Positions 45,076 through 55,271 of a DNA stretch of 64,000 nt are shown here, one piece after another. Made by a program: the position numbers and the translations under genes. The DNA lies in the NCBI GenBank assembly GCA_017547205.1, contig JAFYQH010000006.1, positions 1 through 64,000 on the forward strand. The letters run 5' to 3'. Below the pieces are notes generated by a model. The model was not told the origin of the DNA and did no database searches. It worked only from the letters and a program-made list of their open reading frames with translations. The stretch comes from Bacteroidaceae bacterium. Its GTDB lineage: Bacteria; Bacteroidota; Bacteroidia; Bacteroidales; Bacteroidaceae. Within the stretch, counting starts at the first letter, position 1, and the number at the start of each line of letters is the position of its first letter.

Positions 45076-48000
45076 TTATGTTTTTTCACCCTTTTGCCTG
45101 CCGCGTTCTTCGAGCCGTTGCATCCATTCGTACCAGTTTGGTATGTAGAGCGTGGCTACTATGGTATTGAGCAGCATTCCGAATACGACAGCTGCGCCCA
45201 GGGAGAGGCGTGCGCCGGCTCCTGCACCACCTGCGAAGAGCAAGGGCATTACGCCTATGACGAAGGCTAGCGATGTCATGAGTATCGGGCGCAGGCGCAC
45301 ATGGCCGGCTTCGGCCGCGCTGTAGCGTATGTCGTTACCGGCTGCGCGGTAGTCACGCGCGAACTCCACGATAAGAATTCCGTTCTTCGCGCTCAATGCT
45401 ATGAGCAGTATTATGCCTATCTCGGTATATATGCTCACCGGTATGCCGGCTATCCAGCAACCGGCAATGGCTCCAAGCAGAGCTATCGGGACGCCTGTTA
45501 TGGCTGCTACCGGGCTGGTCCAGCTCTCGTACTGGGCTGCGAGGACAAGGAATGCCACAAGTATGGCAAGGCCGAAGATGACTGCCGTGTTCTTGCCGGC
45601 ACTGTTCTCCTGGTATGCCACTCCCGTCCATTCGTATCCGAATTCGTCGCCAAGCTGCGCCTTGAACAATTGTGCCACCTCGTCCATGACCTGGCTCGAG
45701 CTGTAGCCTGGAGCTGTGTTGGCGGTTATGGTCGCGCTGTTGTACATGTTGTAGCGTACTAGCTGGTCACTGCCGAGTATCTCATCGGCCGTGACAAAGC
45801 TGCTGAACGGTACCATGACGCCCCTGTTGTTGGGCAGGCTCAGTTGCATGACGCTTTCTATGGTCTTCTGGTTTCGTTCGCCGGCCGACATCTTTACTTG
45901 CCATATGCGACCGAGAAGCACGAAGTCGTTCACATATATGGCTCCCATGTAGTAGCTGAGCGTTGACAGAACCGCTCCCATATCGAGCCCCATTGAGATG
46001 GCCTTCTCGCGGTCGATGTTGAGGAAATACTGCGGTACATCGGCCTCGAACGAGCTGTTCATGGATGCTATCGCCTTTTCCTCTCCGTAGTTGTCGACAA
46101 GGGCGTCGACAGCCTTCTGCATCTCGGTCATGCCCAATGCCTTGCGGTCCTCGAGCTGCATCTGCAGTCCTCCCACGTTTCCTATACCGGGTATTGCTGG
46201 GGGAACGAATGCAAAGCATTGCGCTTCCTGTATCTTTACATAGGCATCCTTGTTGAACCTGTCGACAATGGAGGCGGCCGATTCGCTTTTCTTCTTTCTC
46301 TCGCTCCAGTCCTTGAGTACCACGAACACACTGGCAGCGTTGCTCTGCCTGCCGCTGTTCATGATGCTGAATCCGCTTATGCTTATGTTGGTCTTGACCT
46401 CGGGGTATGACGACACGATATCTTCGACAATGGCGGCAACTTTCTCGGTTCTTGCAAGTGAGCTGGCCGGTGGTAGCTGTATGCTTATTATGAAATAGCC
46501 GTCATCTTCGTCGGGTATGAATGTCGTGGGCCAGTCGCTGAACATGAATATGGCCAGTGCAACGAGCGCGGCAAAGCTTATGGCTGCCATCCATGTCTTT
46601 CGCAGCAGGTAGCCTACGCTTTTGTCATATGCTCTCTGTACTGAATCGTACATTCTGTTGAACCAACGGAAGAAACGGCTCTGGCTGTTTTTCGTGGGGC
46701 GCAGCAGGAGTGCGCTCAATGCGGGGGTGAGGGTAAGGGAGTTGAAGCCGCTGAGCAGTGTGGCGGTTGCTATGGTAAGGGCAAACTGCTTGTACAGCTC
46801 GCCCGATATGCCGCCTATCATGGTCGTGGGGATGAATACCGCCATCATAACGAGTACTACGCCTATGATAGGGCCGGTAATCTCTTCCATGGCTTTCTCC
46901 GTGGCTTCGCGTGCGTTGAGTTTCCCCTCGTCGAGTATGCGGGTGGCATTCTCCACAACAACTATGGCATCGTCGACCACAATGGCTATGGCAAGGATGA
47001 GACCAAAGAGGGTAAGCGTGTTTATGGAGAACCCGAGCAACTGCATCACTGCCAGTGTTCCTATGAGAGAGACCGGGATGGTAAGGCATGGGATAAGGGT
47101 CGCACGCCAGTTCTGCAGGAACAGGAATATGACGAGTACCACAAGCAGGGTTGTCTCCACGAAGGTATAGAGTACTTCGTGTATTGAACTGCGTACGACA
47201 TCGGTGGTGTCAAGTGCTATCTGGTACTGCACCTCGGGGGGGAAGGCTTCGGCCAGTTCCTCCATCTTTGCCTTTACTGCCTTTGAGACGGCAAGCGAGC
47301 TCGACCCCGGAGACTGGTAGACCGCAAGTGCCGCGGTGGGCTTGCCCTTGAGACGCGACGATGAACTATAGGTCTCGCTGCCTATCTCAATGTCGGCAAT
47401 ATCGCCAAGGCGCAGCATCTCCACGCCGTCATTGCGTATTACGATGTCGGCAAACTGTGAGGTGTCGCTCAGGCGCCCCTGTACGTTGAGCGTGTACTGG
47501 AATGCGTTGTCGGCATTCGAATCGAGTGTCTGGCCTACATAGCCAGCCGACACGGCCAGGTTCTGGTTGCTTATGGCCTGGTAGACCTCGGCTGCCGATA
47601 TTCCGCGTATGCGCATCGCCTCGGGATCGAGCCATATGCGCATGGAGTATTTGCCTGCGCCCATTATGTCAACGCCTCCCACACCCGGTGTGCGTGTGAG
47701 TTGGTCGACGAGTTGCAGCTGTGCATAGTTGGATAGGTAGAGCTGGTCGAAATCTTTGTCGCCGGTGAGGGTGATGAACAGTACAATGTTGGTGGACTGC
47801 TTTTGTACCACTACGCCCTGTTGTGTGACCTCGCCCGGGAGCGAGTTCATGGCTATGTTGACCCTGTTTTGTACAAGCACCGTGGCCATGTCGATGTCGG
47901 TACCGACCTCGAATGTGACGGTGAGCCTGTATGTGCCCGACGATGATGACGTGGAACTCATGTAGAGCATGCCGTCGACGCCGTTTACCTGTTGCTCTAT

Positions 48001-48198
48001 GGGAATTCCCACGGTCTGTGCTATTGTCTCGGCATTCGCGCCCGGGTATGTTGCCGTAACCTGTACCGTAGGCGGTGTAATAGACGGGTACTGGTCGATG
48101 GGGAGCACGAACAGTGATACTCCGCCGGCAACGAGCAGCAGCAGGGACAGCACTGTGGCGAATATAGGACGTTCTATGAAGAATTTTGAGAAGTTCAT
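45076..48198 (-). CDS. RND (HAE1 family) multidrug efflux transporter, AcrB-like
   Basis: Inner-membrane proton antiporter of a tripartite drug pump. It is 1040 residues, the AcrB length. It starts [20 protein letters not shown], has TM4 text [14 protein letters not shown] with the proton-relay pair Asp409-Asp410, and repeats the domain with [14 protein letters not shown] and [19 protein letters not shown]. Two large periplasmic loops lie between TM1-2 and TM7-8. It is last of a three-gene minus-strand operon (outer-membrane factor, fusion protein, transporter) with gaps of 18 and 11 bp. Substrates (bile salts, drugs, dyes) cannot be read from the sequence. Confidence 0.95.
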   Translation of the reverse strand: MNFSKFFIERPIFATVLSLLLLVAGGVSLFVLPIDQYPSITPPTVQVTATYPGANAETIAQTVGIPIEQQVNGVDGMLYMSSTSSSSGTYRLTVTFEVGTDIDMATVLVQNRVNIAMNSLPGEVTQQGVVVQKQSTNIVLFITLTGDKDFDQLYLSNYAQLQLVDQLTRTPGVGGVDIMGAGKYSMRIWLDPEAMRIRGISAAEVYQAISNQNLAVSAGYVGQTLDSNADNAFQYTLNVQGRLSDTSQFADIVIRNDGVEMLRLGDIADIEIGSETYSSSSRLKGKPTAALAVYQSPGSSSLAVSKAVKAKMEELAEAFPPEVQYQIALDTTDVVRSSIHEVLYTFVETTLLVVLVIFLFLQNWRATLIPCLTIPVSLIGTLAVMQLLGFSINTLTLFGLILAIAIVVDDAIVVVENATRILDEGKLNAREATEKAMEEITGPIIGVVLVMMAVFIPTTMIGGISGELYKQFALTIATATLLSGFNSLTLTPALSALLLRPTKNSQSRFFRWFNRMYDSVQRAYDKSVGYLLRKTWMAAISFAALVALAIFMFSDWPTTFIPDEDDGYFIISIQLPPASSLARTEKVAAIVEDIVSSYPEVKTNISISGFSIMNSGRQSNAASVFVVLKDWSERKKKSESAASIVDRFNKDAYVKIQEAQCFAFVPPAIPGIGNVGGLQMQLEDRKALGMTEMQKAVDALVDNYGEEKAIASMNSSFEADVPQYFLNIDREKAISMGLDMGAVLSTLSYYMGAIYVNDFVLLGRIWQVKMSAGERNQKTIESVMQLSLPNNRGVMVPFSSFVTADEILGSDQLVRYNMYNSATITANTAPGYSSSQVMDEVAQLFKAQLGDEFGYEWTGVAYQENSAGKNTAVIFGLAILVAFLVLAAQYESWTSPVAAITGVPIALLGAIAGCWIAGIPVSIYTEIGIILLIALSAKNGILIVEFARDYRAAGNDIRYSAAEAGHVRLRPILMTSLAFVIGVMPLLFAGGAGAGARLSLGAAVVFGMLLNTIVATLYIPNWYEWMQRLEERGRQKGEKT

Positions 48199-48209
48199 GG
48201 CTGTAATGT

Positions 48210-49307
48210 TTATGGTTCAGTCATTGGTGTTACCTGCATGCCGTTGCGCACCTTGAGCAATGCTTTTGTCACATATCTGTCGGTGGGTGTGAGCCCGCTG
48301 GTGACAAGGCGCAGCGTGTCGTCAACTATTGCTCCGGTCTCTATCCTGCGGTATTCGACTTGCCCCGTGCTGTCCACGACATATACGAACTTGCCAAGCT
48401 GGTCGGTCCCGATGGAGGCGTCGTTCACAAGAACAGCGTTCTTTATCTCATCGTACGGAAGCACTACGCTTATGTAGCTGCCCGGTTTTAGAAAGCCTCC
48501 GCTGTTCTTCAGCTGTGCCCTTACCGTCAAGGTTCCGGTGCCGAGGTTAACATCGGGGGCAAGGTAGTCGATTACTGCATCCCATGTGAAGTACTTCCCG
48601 CCGCCCATGGTGAATGTTATGCGGCTCTGGTCCATCGTCTCTTCACCTCTCCTTATCTTGTTGAGCCACTGCCTGTCGCTTATGTCGAAATAGGCATACA
48701 TTATGTCGTCCTTGTAAAGTTTGCATAGCTCCACAGGGCTCATCTCGCCCTGTATGTATGCGCCTACCGGGTAGTTGCGCAGGCCGATGATTCCATTCTC
48801 TGGGGCTGTGACATAACAGTAACTGAGCTTGGTTCTTGCTGTCTTGAGCGCGGCCTCGGCATTCTCTACGGCAGCATTCCCGCTTTCGACATTGCTCTTG
48901 GCCTGCAGCAGCTCTATCTGGCTCACTGCGTTACTGTTTATGGCTATCTTCATACGCTCATAGTTGCTGTTGGCGTATTCGAGACTTGACCTTGCGGTCT
49001 GCAGGGCCGCTTCGGCCTGTTTCACGGCGTTCTCGTACAGTGTTGGCTCAATGACAAAGAGCCTTTCTCCTTTCCTGACCCTGCCGCCCTCGGTGAAGTT
49101 GCGCTTTATGATACTGCCGTTGACACGGCCCATGATGGATATCGTGGCGTCGGCGTCAAGGTAGCCGGGGTATTCGCGGGTAAGGGTTATGTCCTTTACT
49201 ACGGGTAGTGCCACTTCTACAGGCAACGCCCCGCTGCTTGTTCTCTCTACGTTTTTCTGGCATGCTGCAATGCACAGCAGTGCCGCTACAAATAATATAT
49301 TCTTCAT
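48210..49307 (-). CDS. Periplasmic adaptor (membrane fusion protein), AcrA-like lipoprotein
   Basis: Links the RND transporter to the outer-membrane channel. It is 365 residues. The lipobox CIAAC gives lipidated Cys16. The first lipoyl half is [19 protein letters not shown] and the second is [19 protein letters not shown]. Between them is a helical hairpin (about 95-165, with [20 protein letters not shown]), followed by the beta-barrel and membrane-proximal domains ending [14 protein letters not shown]. It is between the outer-membrane factor and AcrB-like genes. Confidence 0.93.
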   Translation of the reverse strand: MKNILFVAALLCIAACQKNVERTSSGALPVEVALPVVKDITLTREYPGYLDADATISIMGRVNGSIIKRNFTEGGRVRKGERLFVIEPTLYENAVKQAEAALQTARSSLEYANSNYERMKIAINSNAVSQIELLQAKSNVESGNAAVENAEAALKTARTKLSYCYVTAPENGIIGLRNYPVGAYIQGEMSPVELCKLYKDDIMYAYFDISDRQWLNKIRRGEETMDQSRITFTMGGGKYFTWDAVIDYLAPDVNLGTGTLTVRAQLKNSGGFLKPGSYISVVLPYDEIKNAVLVNDASIGTDQLGKFVYVVDSTGQVEYRRIETGAIVDDTLRLVTSGLTPTDRYVTKALLKVRNGMQVTPMTEP

Positions 49308-49325
49308 GGTTCTATGTTTTAGTTC

Positions 49326-50747
49326 TTACCAGCCTCCACCGAGGGCTTCATAGAGTTGTACAAGGTATATGAGTGAACTGCCGCGTGCCTGTACAAGGTA
49401 GTTCTGGTAGCTAAGGAGCGAACGCTGTGCGTCGAGCACATTCTGGAACTCGGTGAGCCCCTGCTTGTACAGCTCCAGCGACAAGGTCAGTGTCTCGCGG
49501 TTCTGGTTGACGGCTTCGCGCAATGATGTTATCTGTGCTACCGAACTTGTGTATTGCGACATGGCGTTCTCGACCTCCTGTACGGCATTGAGCATGGTAC
49601 CGTTGAACGATGCTATGCTCTGGTCGAGCGTGGCCCGTGCTTCGCGCGTAGCGTTGGGCCTCTCCCCGCCGCTGAATATATTCCATGTTATGGAGGGGGC
49701 AATTTCCCATGTGAGGCTTCTTGAGCGCGGCAGTTCCTTGAGTGCCGCCGATGCAAAGCCTATGGAGCCTGTAAGGTAGACTTCGGGGAACCAGTCACGG
49801 CGTGTAGCGCCGAGCAGGGCTGCATTGGCTTCGACCTGCTTTTCAGCCGCGCGTATGTCGGGACGCCGCCGCAGCAGTTCTACGGGTATCCCTACTTTGA
49901 CGGGCTCTATGTATTCAGGGAGTGCAAATCCCTCGTCGAGCCACCCCTCTAGCTGCTGGGGGTAGACACCAAGCAGTACTGCCATGGAGTTGCGGTAGCT
50001 CTCTATCGTTGCCTGCATGGCCGGTATCTGCGCCAAGGTGCTGTAGTAGACGCTGCGCGACTGCGCAACGTCAAGTTTGGAGGCCAGGCCGCTGTCGTAC
50101 CTGGATGTGACAATCTGCATTATCTCGCGCTGTGACTCTACGTTCCAGCGCAGTACTTGCATTTCGGCAAGGGACTGGCGCAATGAGAAATATGTGGTGG
50201 CAATGTTGGCGATGAGCGTTACCATGACGGCTCTGTACTCCTCTTCTGTTGCCATGAAGAGCATCTTCTGCGCCTTCGAACGCATGTATATGCTGCCGAA
50301 TATGTCGGCTTGCCATTGCATTGATACGGCTGCACTGTAGTATCCGTCCCATGTCTCCCTGTACATAGTAGTGGCGATGTTTCCGCTTCCCCTCGTGCGT
50401 TGCCACCCGAGATTCAGGTCAAGTGACGGAAGCATCCTGCTCTGCGCGACACGCCATGCGGCACGCGCCTTGCGTATGTTCTCCATGGCTGCAAGCACCG
50501 AGTAGTTGCTTACGCTGGCTACAGATATCAGGGAGTCCAGTACCGGGTCTCCGAAGTTACGCCACCAATCGTCGTCGGGCGGCAGCGTCTGGTCGAAAAA
50601 CTCACCGTCGCTCCACTTGTGCGGCAACGGCTCTGCAAGGTATCCGCTCTCTGCGTGTGAACGGTGTCCCTGCGTAGTATCCTGCTGGGCTATGGCCGTT
50701 ATGGCGGTTGTAAGCAGGAACATCAATGAAATAAAAAACCTCATCAT
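49326..50747 (-). CDS. Outer-membrane efflux channel, TolC/NodT family
   Basis: Outer-membrane exit duct of the pump. It is 473 residues with a signal peptide MMRFFISLMFLLTTAITAIA-QQ. No lipobox is visible, unlike many NodT proteins. Two repeated OEP domains follow: SNYSVLAAMENIRKARAAWRVAQSR in the first, and LRRRPDIRAAEKQVEANAALLGATRRDWFPEV in the second, whose RRPDI-x-AAE motif is typical. It is first gene of the pump operon. The 95-bp gap to the GH92 gene upstream holds a possible promoter and a hairpin. Confidence 0.93.
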   Translation of the reverse strand: MMRFFISLMFLLTTAITAIAQQDTTQGHRSHAESGYLAEPLPHKWSDGEFFDQTLPPDDDWWRNFGDPVLDSLISVASVSNYSVLAAMENIRKARAAWRVAQSRMLPSLDLNLGWQRTRGSGNIATTMYRETWDGYYSAAVSMQWQADIFGSIYMRSKAQKMLFMATEEEYRAVMVTLIANIATTYFSLRQSLAEMQVLRWNVESQREIMQIVTSRYDSGLASKLDVAQSRSVYYSTLAQIPAMQATIESYRNSMAVLLGVYPQQLEGWLDEGFALPEYIEPVKVGIPVELLRRRPDIRAAEKQVEANAALLGATRRDWFPEVYLTGSIGFASAALKELPRSRSLTWEIAPSITWNIFSGGERPNATREARATLDQSIASFNGTMLNAVQEVENAMSQYTSSVAQITSLREAVNQNRETLTLSLELYKQGLTEFQNVLDAQRSLLSYQNYLVQARGSSLIYLVQLYEALGGGW

Positions 50748-50842
50748 AATGTAGTTACCTTTGACAAGGTATAAAACACAATGATGAGGCTTTTGTTTGG
50801 CCGGTTGCGTAGGTTATAATAGCAACGCAACCAATGATTCTG
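50748..50842 (-). promoter_or_regulatory. Junction between the GH92 genes and the pump operon
   Basis: GGTTGCGT (50803-50810) pairs with ACGCAACC (50825-50832) just past the GH92 stop, but without a T-run. On the minus strand TACCTTGT, a poor -7 match, lies about 20 bp before the channel gene. Whether the pump is transcribed separately or by readthrough is open. Confidence 0.4.
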
Positions 50843-53023
50843 TTACCACCACTTCATTGGGGTGTCGCTCATCTCAATGGTGAGCGTTCCGCCACGGGCA
50901 ATGTCGCTGTGCTCGATATACGGCAGGTTATGCGGCTGCCCGTTGAGTTTTATGCTCTTAATGTATATGTTGGTATCGCTGTTGTTGATAGTTTCCACAA
51001 CGAACTTGCCGCCCTTGACTGTGAGTTCGGCGCGGTCGACAAGCGGCGAACCGAACCAGTAGCGTGCCCCGGCGGGCTCTACCTGGTAGAATCCCATGGC
51101 CGACATTATGTACCAGCCCGACATCTGTCCCATGTCCTCGTTGCCCGAGAGGCCGTCGAAGTCGTTGCGGTACTGTGTGGTCATTACCTCGCGTACCCGC
51201 TTGGCTGTCTTTCCCGGCTCTCCCATCATGGTATAGAGGTAAAGGATGTGGTGGCTGGGCTCGTTGCCGTGGGCGAACTGGCCTATCATGCCCGATATGT
51301 CGGGTGAAGGGTCACCCTCGACTGTAGACGGTGCGAGGAACAGCGAGTCGAGACGTGCCATGCATGCCTCCTTGCCGCCGAACATCTCAGCATAGTTTTC
51401 GATGTCGTGGGGCACGAGCCATGTGTACTGCCATGCATTGCCCTCGCAGTAGTCGTCGGCGCGGTGGGCCGAGAAGTAGGGGTTGAACGGCGTATGGAAC
51501 TTGCCGTTCTCGTCTACGCCGCGGATGAAGCCGCTCTCCTTGTCAAAGAAGGTGCGGTAGCTGTGGCTTCTCTTTGTGAATTCCTCGTATTCGGCCTGCT
51601 TGCCAAGGGCCTTTGCGGCATTGGCTGCTGCTGCATCGGCAATGGCATATTCCATGTCGAACGCAACGGATTCGGTGAATAGGTTGAAGGGGATGTATCC
51701 GTACTTGTGACGGAACTCCTTGCCACGTTCCTCTACTGCTGCAGTTTTCTTTATAGCGTCAAAAGCAGCTTCACGGTCGAATCCCTCAATGCCCTTGACA
51801 ATGGCATCAGCAACGACCGGTATGCCGGGGTCGCCCACCATACAGTCGGTTTCGTTGCCCCATAAGTGCCATACGGGGAGGTCACCCTGCTTGTCACATA
51901 TGTCAACCATCGTAGCTACGAACTCACCGGCCTTTTCGGGCTGTATTATTGTCATCAAAGGTTGCTTTGCACGGTATGTGTCCCACAGCGAGAAACATGT
52001 GTAGCGTGGTGTGGAGCTGTTGTAGACCTTGTCATCGGCACCGCGGTAGTCGCCGTTCACGTCGCTGAACAGCATGGGAGCTATCATGGCGTGGTACATG
52101 GCGGTGTAGAATATTGTCTTCTGTTCATTGCACTTGCTCTCTATTCTGATGCGTGAAAGCTCGTTCTCCCAGGCTGCGTCCGCTGCTTCCTGTACTGCCG
52201 CAAAGTCCCATTCCGGTATCTCGCCAAGGGCAAGTCTGGCTCCGTCGATGCTTACGGGTGAGATGGCTACCTTAAGCATGACCTCTTCACCGGCTGCTGT
52301 GCTGAACGATGCACGGCCGTACATATTGTTCTTGCCTTTGAGTTCGAAGCTGTCGAAGGGCTTTGCGAATTCTGCCACGAAGTATATGCGCTGGTTCTTT
52401 GCCCATCCTTTGGAGTAGCGGTAGCCTACGATGCGGTTGTTGCCCTCGGCCTCCATTAACGACTCAGTGGTGGCATCCCAGCAGCCGCCGTTTTCAAGGT
52501 CTATGACAAGTGCCGCCTCCTTGGCCTCGGGGAAGGTGTAGCGGTGCAGTCCCACGCGTGCGGTAGCTGTCATCTCTGCCTTTATGCCGTAGCGCGTAAG
52601 AGGTACGCTGTAGTATCCGGGCTTGGCTATCTCTTGTGTGCGGTCGGCTATGGACCATAGTCCGCTGTCGGGTGCCTCGATGCTGCCTCTGGTATATGTA
52701 ACCTCTCCAGTCACGGGCATTACAGTCACATCGAACAGGTCGCCTATGCCGGTTCCGCTAAGGTGTGTGTGGGAGAATCCTATGACTGTCGCCTCGTCCT
52801 GGTGATAACCCGAGCACCAGTCCCACTTCTGGTTTATACTTGTAGGTCCCAACTGTACCATGCCGAACGGCACGCTTGCGCCGACGAACACGTGTCCGTG
52901 GCCGCCGCTTCCTATGAGCGGGTTGACGTAGTCGGTCAGCTTCTCCTGTTGTACTGCAGGCTGCTGTGTACATGACGCCGCGAACAGCAGCGACAGTGCG
53001 AATATGCTTTTTGTCAGTTTCAT
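50843..53023 (-). CDS. GH92 alpha-mannosidase, lipoprotein
   Basis: Exo-acting calcium-dependent alpha-mannosidase trimming mannose from N-glycans or mannan. It is 726 residues. The signal peptide ends in lipobox FAASC with Cys18, so it is anchored to the outer or inner membrane. The N-terminal domain begins LTDYVNPLIGSGGHGHVFVG. The (alpha/alpha)6 barrel contains AMYHAMIAPMLFSDVNGDYRG, WDTYRAKQPL, WHLWGNETDCMVGD (acid region) and the GNEDMGQMSGWY motif (627-638) carrying the acidic base residues. The motif has Glu where the neighbour has Asp. Its start overlaps the stop of the upstream GH92 gene by 4 bp (ATGA). Confidence 0.93.
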   Translation of the reverse strand: MKLTKSIFALSLLFAASCTQQPAVQQEKLTDYVNPLIGSGGHGHVFVGASVPFGMVQLGPTSINQKWDWCSGYHQDEATVIGFSHTHLSGTGIGDLFDVTVMPVTGEVTYTRGSIEAPDSGLWSIADRTQEIAKPGYYSVPLTRYGIKAEMTATARVGLHRYTFPEAKEAALVIDLENGGCWDATTESLMEAEGNNRIVGYRYSKGWAKNQRIYFVAEFAKPFDSFELKGKNNMYGRASFSTAAGEEVMLKVAISPVSIDGARLALGEIPEWDFAAVQEAADAAWENELSRIRIESKCNEQKTIFYTAMYHAMIAPMLFSDVNGDYRGADDKVYNSSTPRYTCFSLWDTYRAKQPLMTIIQPEKAGEFVATMVDICDKQGDLPVWHLWGNETDCMVGDPGIPVVADAIVKGIEGFDREAAFDAIKKTAAVEERGKEFRHKYGYIPFNLFTESVAFDMEYAIADAAAANAAKALGKQAEYEEFTKRSHSYRTFFDKESGFIRGVDENGKFHTPFNPYFSAHRADDYCEGNAWQYTWLVPHDIENYAEMFGGKEACMARLDSLFLAPSTVEGDPSPDISGMIGQFAHGNEPSHHILYLYTMMGEPGKTAKRVREVMTTQYRNDFDGLSGNEDMGQMSGWYIMSAMGFYQVEPAGARYWFGSPLVDRAELTVKGGKFVVETINNSDTNIYIKSIKLNGQPHNLPYIEHSDIARGGTLTIEMSDTPMKWW

Positions 53024-55266
53024 TTCGGTTCTTTCTTTAGTGTGAGTCTTATGTTTGCGTTGTCAAGCAGTTGCTTGTGTGTCAGGCGGTAACCGCTCTT
53101 CTTGCCGTTGAGGCTTATGCCGCCGATGTAGTGGCAGTCTGCAGCCGGGCGGTCGCACTCGATGTTTATCTCGCCCTGTGGGGTGGTGATGCTTATCTTG
53201 TCGAACACGGGTGTGGTCAAAGTGTAGTATGGCTCACCCGGGCAGTCGGGGTAGAGTCCCATCATGGAGAATACGGCCCATGCCGACATTGTACCGGTGT
53301 CGTCGTTGCCCGGAATGCCGTCGGGGGTGTTTCTGTAGTGGTTGTCAAGAATCTTCTTTACCTCCTTCTGTGTACGCCATTCCTCGCCCTTGAAGCGACT
53401 GAACAGATAGGCGTATACGATGTCTGGCTCGTTGGCCGGGTCGTAATGGCCGTTGTCGAACACGCCTTGCAGGCTGTTGATGAAGCCGCGTTTGCCGCCC
53501 ATGAGTTTGGTGAGTCCCTGCAGGTCATGCGGAACGGCGAACGTGTAGCACCATGCCGATGCCTCGTGGAATCCAGGCACGTTCTCGAAGTTCTTTCCTG
53601 TTGCCGGGTCAAAGTCACCGAGGAACTTGCCTTCCTTCGTAAGCGGGCGCAGCGTGCCATGCTCTTTGCAGAAGTAGCGGCGGTAGCTCTGCGAACGTTT
53701 GAGAAATTCCTTTGCACGGGCCTTGTCGCCAAGCGAGTCGGCGAGCTGTGCAATGGCATAGTCGGCCGAGCTGTATTCGAGTGCATGGGATACTGAGTTG
53801 TCGCCCGAAAGGTCGCTCGAGAAGAACCACAAGGGTATGTAGCCATCTTTTAGATAGGGGTCAATGTCGGGGCGTATCGGGTTGTTAGCTCCCTCTGTGG
53901 TTGCTGACTTTAGCATAGCCTCGTATGCGGTCTTTATGTCGAAGTCGCGCAGTCCCTTAATCCAGCTGTCGGCAAGCACTATGGCTGCCGGGTCTCCTTC
54001 CATTGTGAATGTCTCACGGCCGAACAGCTCCCAACGCGGCAGCCATCCCCAGTCCTCGTACATTCCTACCATGGTGCGCAGCATGTCGGTCTGGCGTTCG
54101 GGGTACACAAGTGTCAGCAGCTGGTGAAGGTTGCGGTATGTGTCCCAGAGCGAGAATACGGTATAGCGTGTGTAGTCACTCTTGCCGATGGTACCGTTCT
54201 CCATCTTCGGGTACTCGCCGTTGACATCGCTTATGGTGCTTGGGTGTATGAGCGCATGGTAAAGGGCTGTGTAGAATATCGTCTGCTGGTCTTTTGTGCC
54301 GCCCTCTACGCGTATACGTCCGAGGTCTTCGTTCCAACGCTCTGTAGCCTGTGCATGCAGCTGGTCGAAATCTTTGCCTGCCTGTTCGGCATCGAGGTTG
54401 GTGCGCGCATTCTCCACCGATACGAACGATACGCCCATCTGTACGGTTATCTGCTCGCCCTCGGCAAGGTTGTCGTAGCAGAAACGGTAGCCTATGTTGT
54501 CGCCGGCAATCTCCTTGTAGTAACGGTCGTACAGCTTGTATGTACCGTCATCGGGGGTCCACTCGGCCTCTACACCAGTGAGCAGCGGCTGGAATTTCCA
54601 TGCTCCCTCGCTTGTGGGGGCTTTTGATACGCGCATGACGAAATAGATGGGGAATACAGCTTGTGTGGTGTAGCAGAATGTACCCAGCAGCTTGAATCCC
54701 TCGATTTCGGTATCGCTCACTCGGCGTACCATCGCACCGCTTTCGTTTGTCAGTCCCTGTCCAAGGTTCAGGATGATGTTTCCTTTGCCTGCAGGGAATG
54801 TGAAGCGTTCGCACGATGTGCGTGTGGTGGCTGTTACCTCGGTCTTTATTCTGTATTTGGTGAGCTTGTTGCTGTAGTAGCCCGGTGATGCCTTTTCGTC
54901 AGTGTACTCCGTTCCGTAGTTGAAGTAGTTGACATCAAGTTCTCCGGCTGTCGGCATAACAAGAAGCGACGACGCGTCGGGGCAACCGACACCGCTCAAT
55001 GCTACATGTACATATCCGGTGAAGAACTTGTTGTTGTATTCGTATGGAGTGGACCACCAGCGGCTGTCCTTGTCGAATACATTGAGGTCCGATCCCATGA
55101 CATTGAAAGGAACTACTGACATCATGCCGTTCGGCGTCACGGCTCCGGGGTTGGTGGTGCCGAAGTTTGTGGTGCCGATGAAGGGGTTTACAAGGTCTGC
55201 CGGTTTCTGGGCATTGATGCCGAATATTACCGACAATGCTATGATGAATGCTTGAATCCTTTTCAT
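53020..55266 (-). CDS. GH92 alpha-mannosidase, periplasmic
   Basis: Second exo-alpha-mannosidase, 748 residues, with a cleavable signal peptide (MKRIQAFIIALSVIFGINA-Q) and no lipobox. It starts with ADLVNPFIGTTNFGTTNPGA. The catalytic barrel has ALYHALIHPSTISDVNGEYP, WDTYRNLHQL, PRWELFGRETFTMEGDPA, and GNDDTGTMSAWAVFSMMG (653-670). It differs clearly from its partner, suggesting a different linkage (GH92 members split between alpha-1,2, -1,3, -1,4 and -1,6). It is translationally coupled to the next GH92 gene and lies 5 bp after the ROK kinase gene. Confidence 0.93.
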   Translation of the reverse strand: MKRIQAFIIALSVIFGINAQKPADLVNPFIGTTNFGTTNPGAVTPNGMMSVVPFNVMGSDLNVFDKDSRWWSTPYEYNNKFFTGYVHVALSGVGCPDASSLLVMPTAGELDVNYFNYGTEYTDEKASPGYYSNKLTKYRIKTEVTATTRTSCERFTFPAGKGNIILNLGQGLTNESGAMVRRVSDTEIEGFKLLGTFCYTTQAVFPIYFVMRVSKAPTSEGAWKFQPLLTGVEAEWTPDDGTYKLYDRYYKEIAGDNIGYRFCYDNLAEGEQITVQMGVSFVSVENARTNLDAEQAGKDFDQLHAQATERWNEDLGRIRVEGGTKDQQTIFYTALYHALIHPSTISDVNGEYPKMENGTIGKSDYTRYTVFSLWDTYRNLHQLLTLVYPERQTDMLRTMVGMYEDWGWLPRWELFGRETFTMEGDPAAIVLADSWIKGLRDFDIKTAYEAMLKSATTEGANNPIRPDIDPYLKDGYIPLWFFSSDLSGDNSVSHALEYSSADYAIAQLADSLGDKARAKEFLKRSQSYRRYFCKEHGTLRPLTKEGKFLGDFDPATGKNFENVPGFHEASAWCYTFAVPHDLQGLTKLMGGKRGFINSLQGVFDNGHYDPANEPDIVYAYLFSRFKGEEWRTQKEVKKILDNHYRNTPDGIPGNDDTGTMSAWAVFSMMGLYPDCPGEPYYTLTTPVFDKISITTPQGEINIECDRPAADCHYIGGISLNGKKSGYRLTHKQLLDNANIRLTLKKEPK

Positions 55267-55271
55267 GCCAG

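Noticed and set aside
44973..45089. 39-residue N-terminal extension of the GH130 protein from a GTG
   Set aside because: It would read through the terminator and promoter. Family members start at the MSEKV-type ATG.
53071..53796. 241-codon open frame on the plus strand
   Set aside because: Antisense to the second GH92 gene, whose catalytic text is intact; Val/Cys/Ala-rich shadow.
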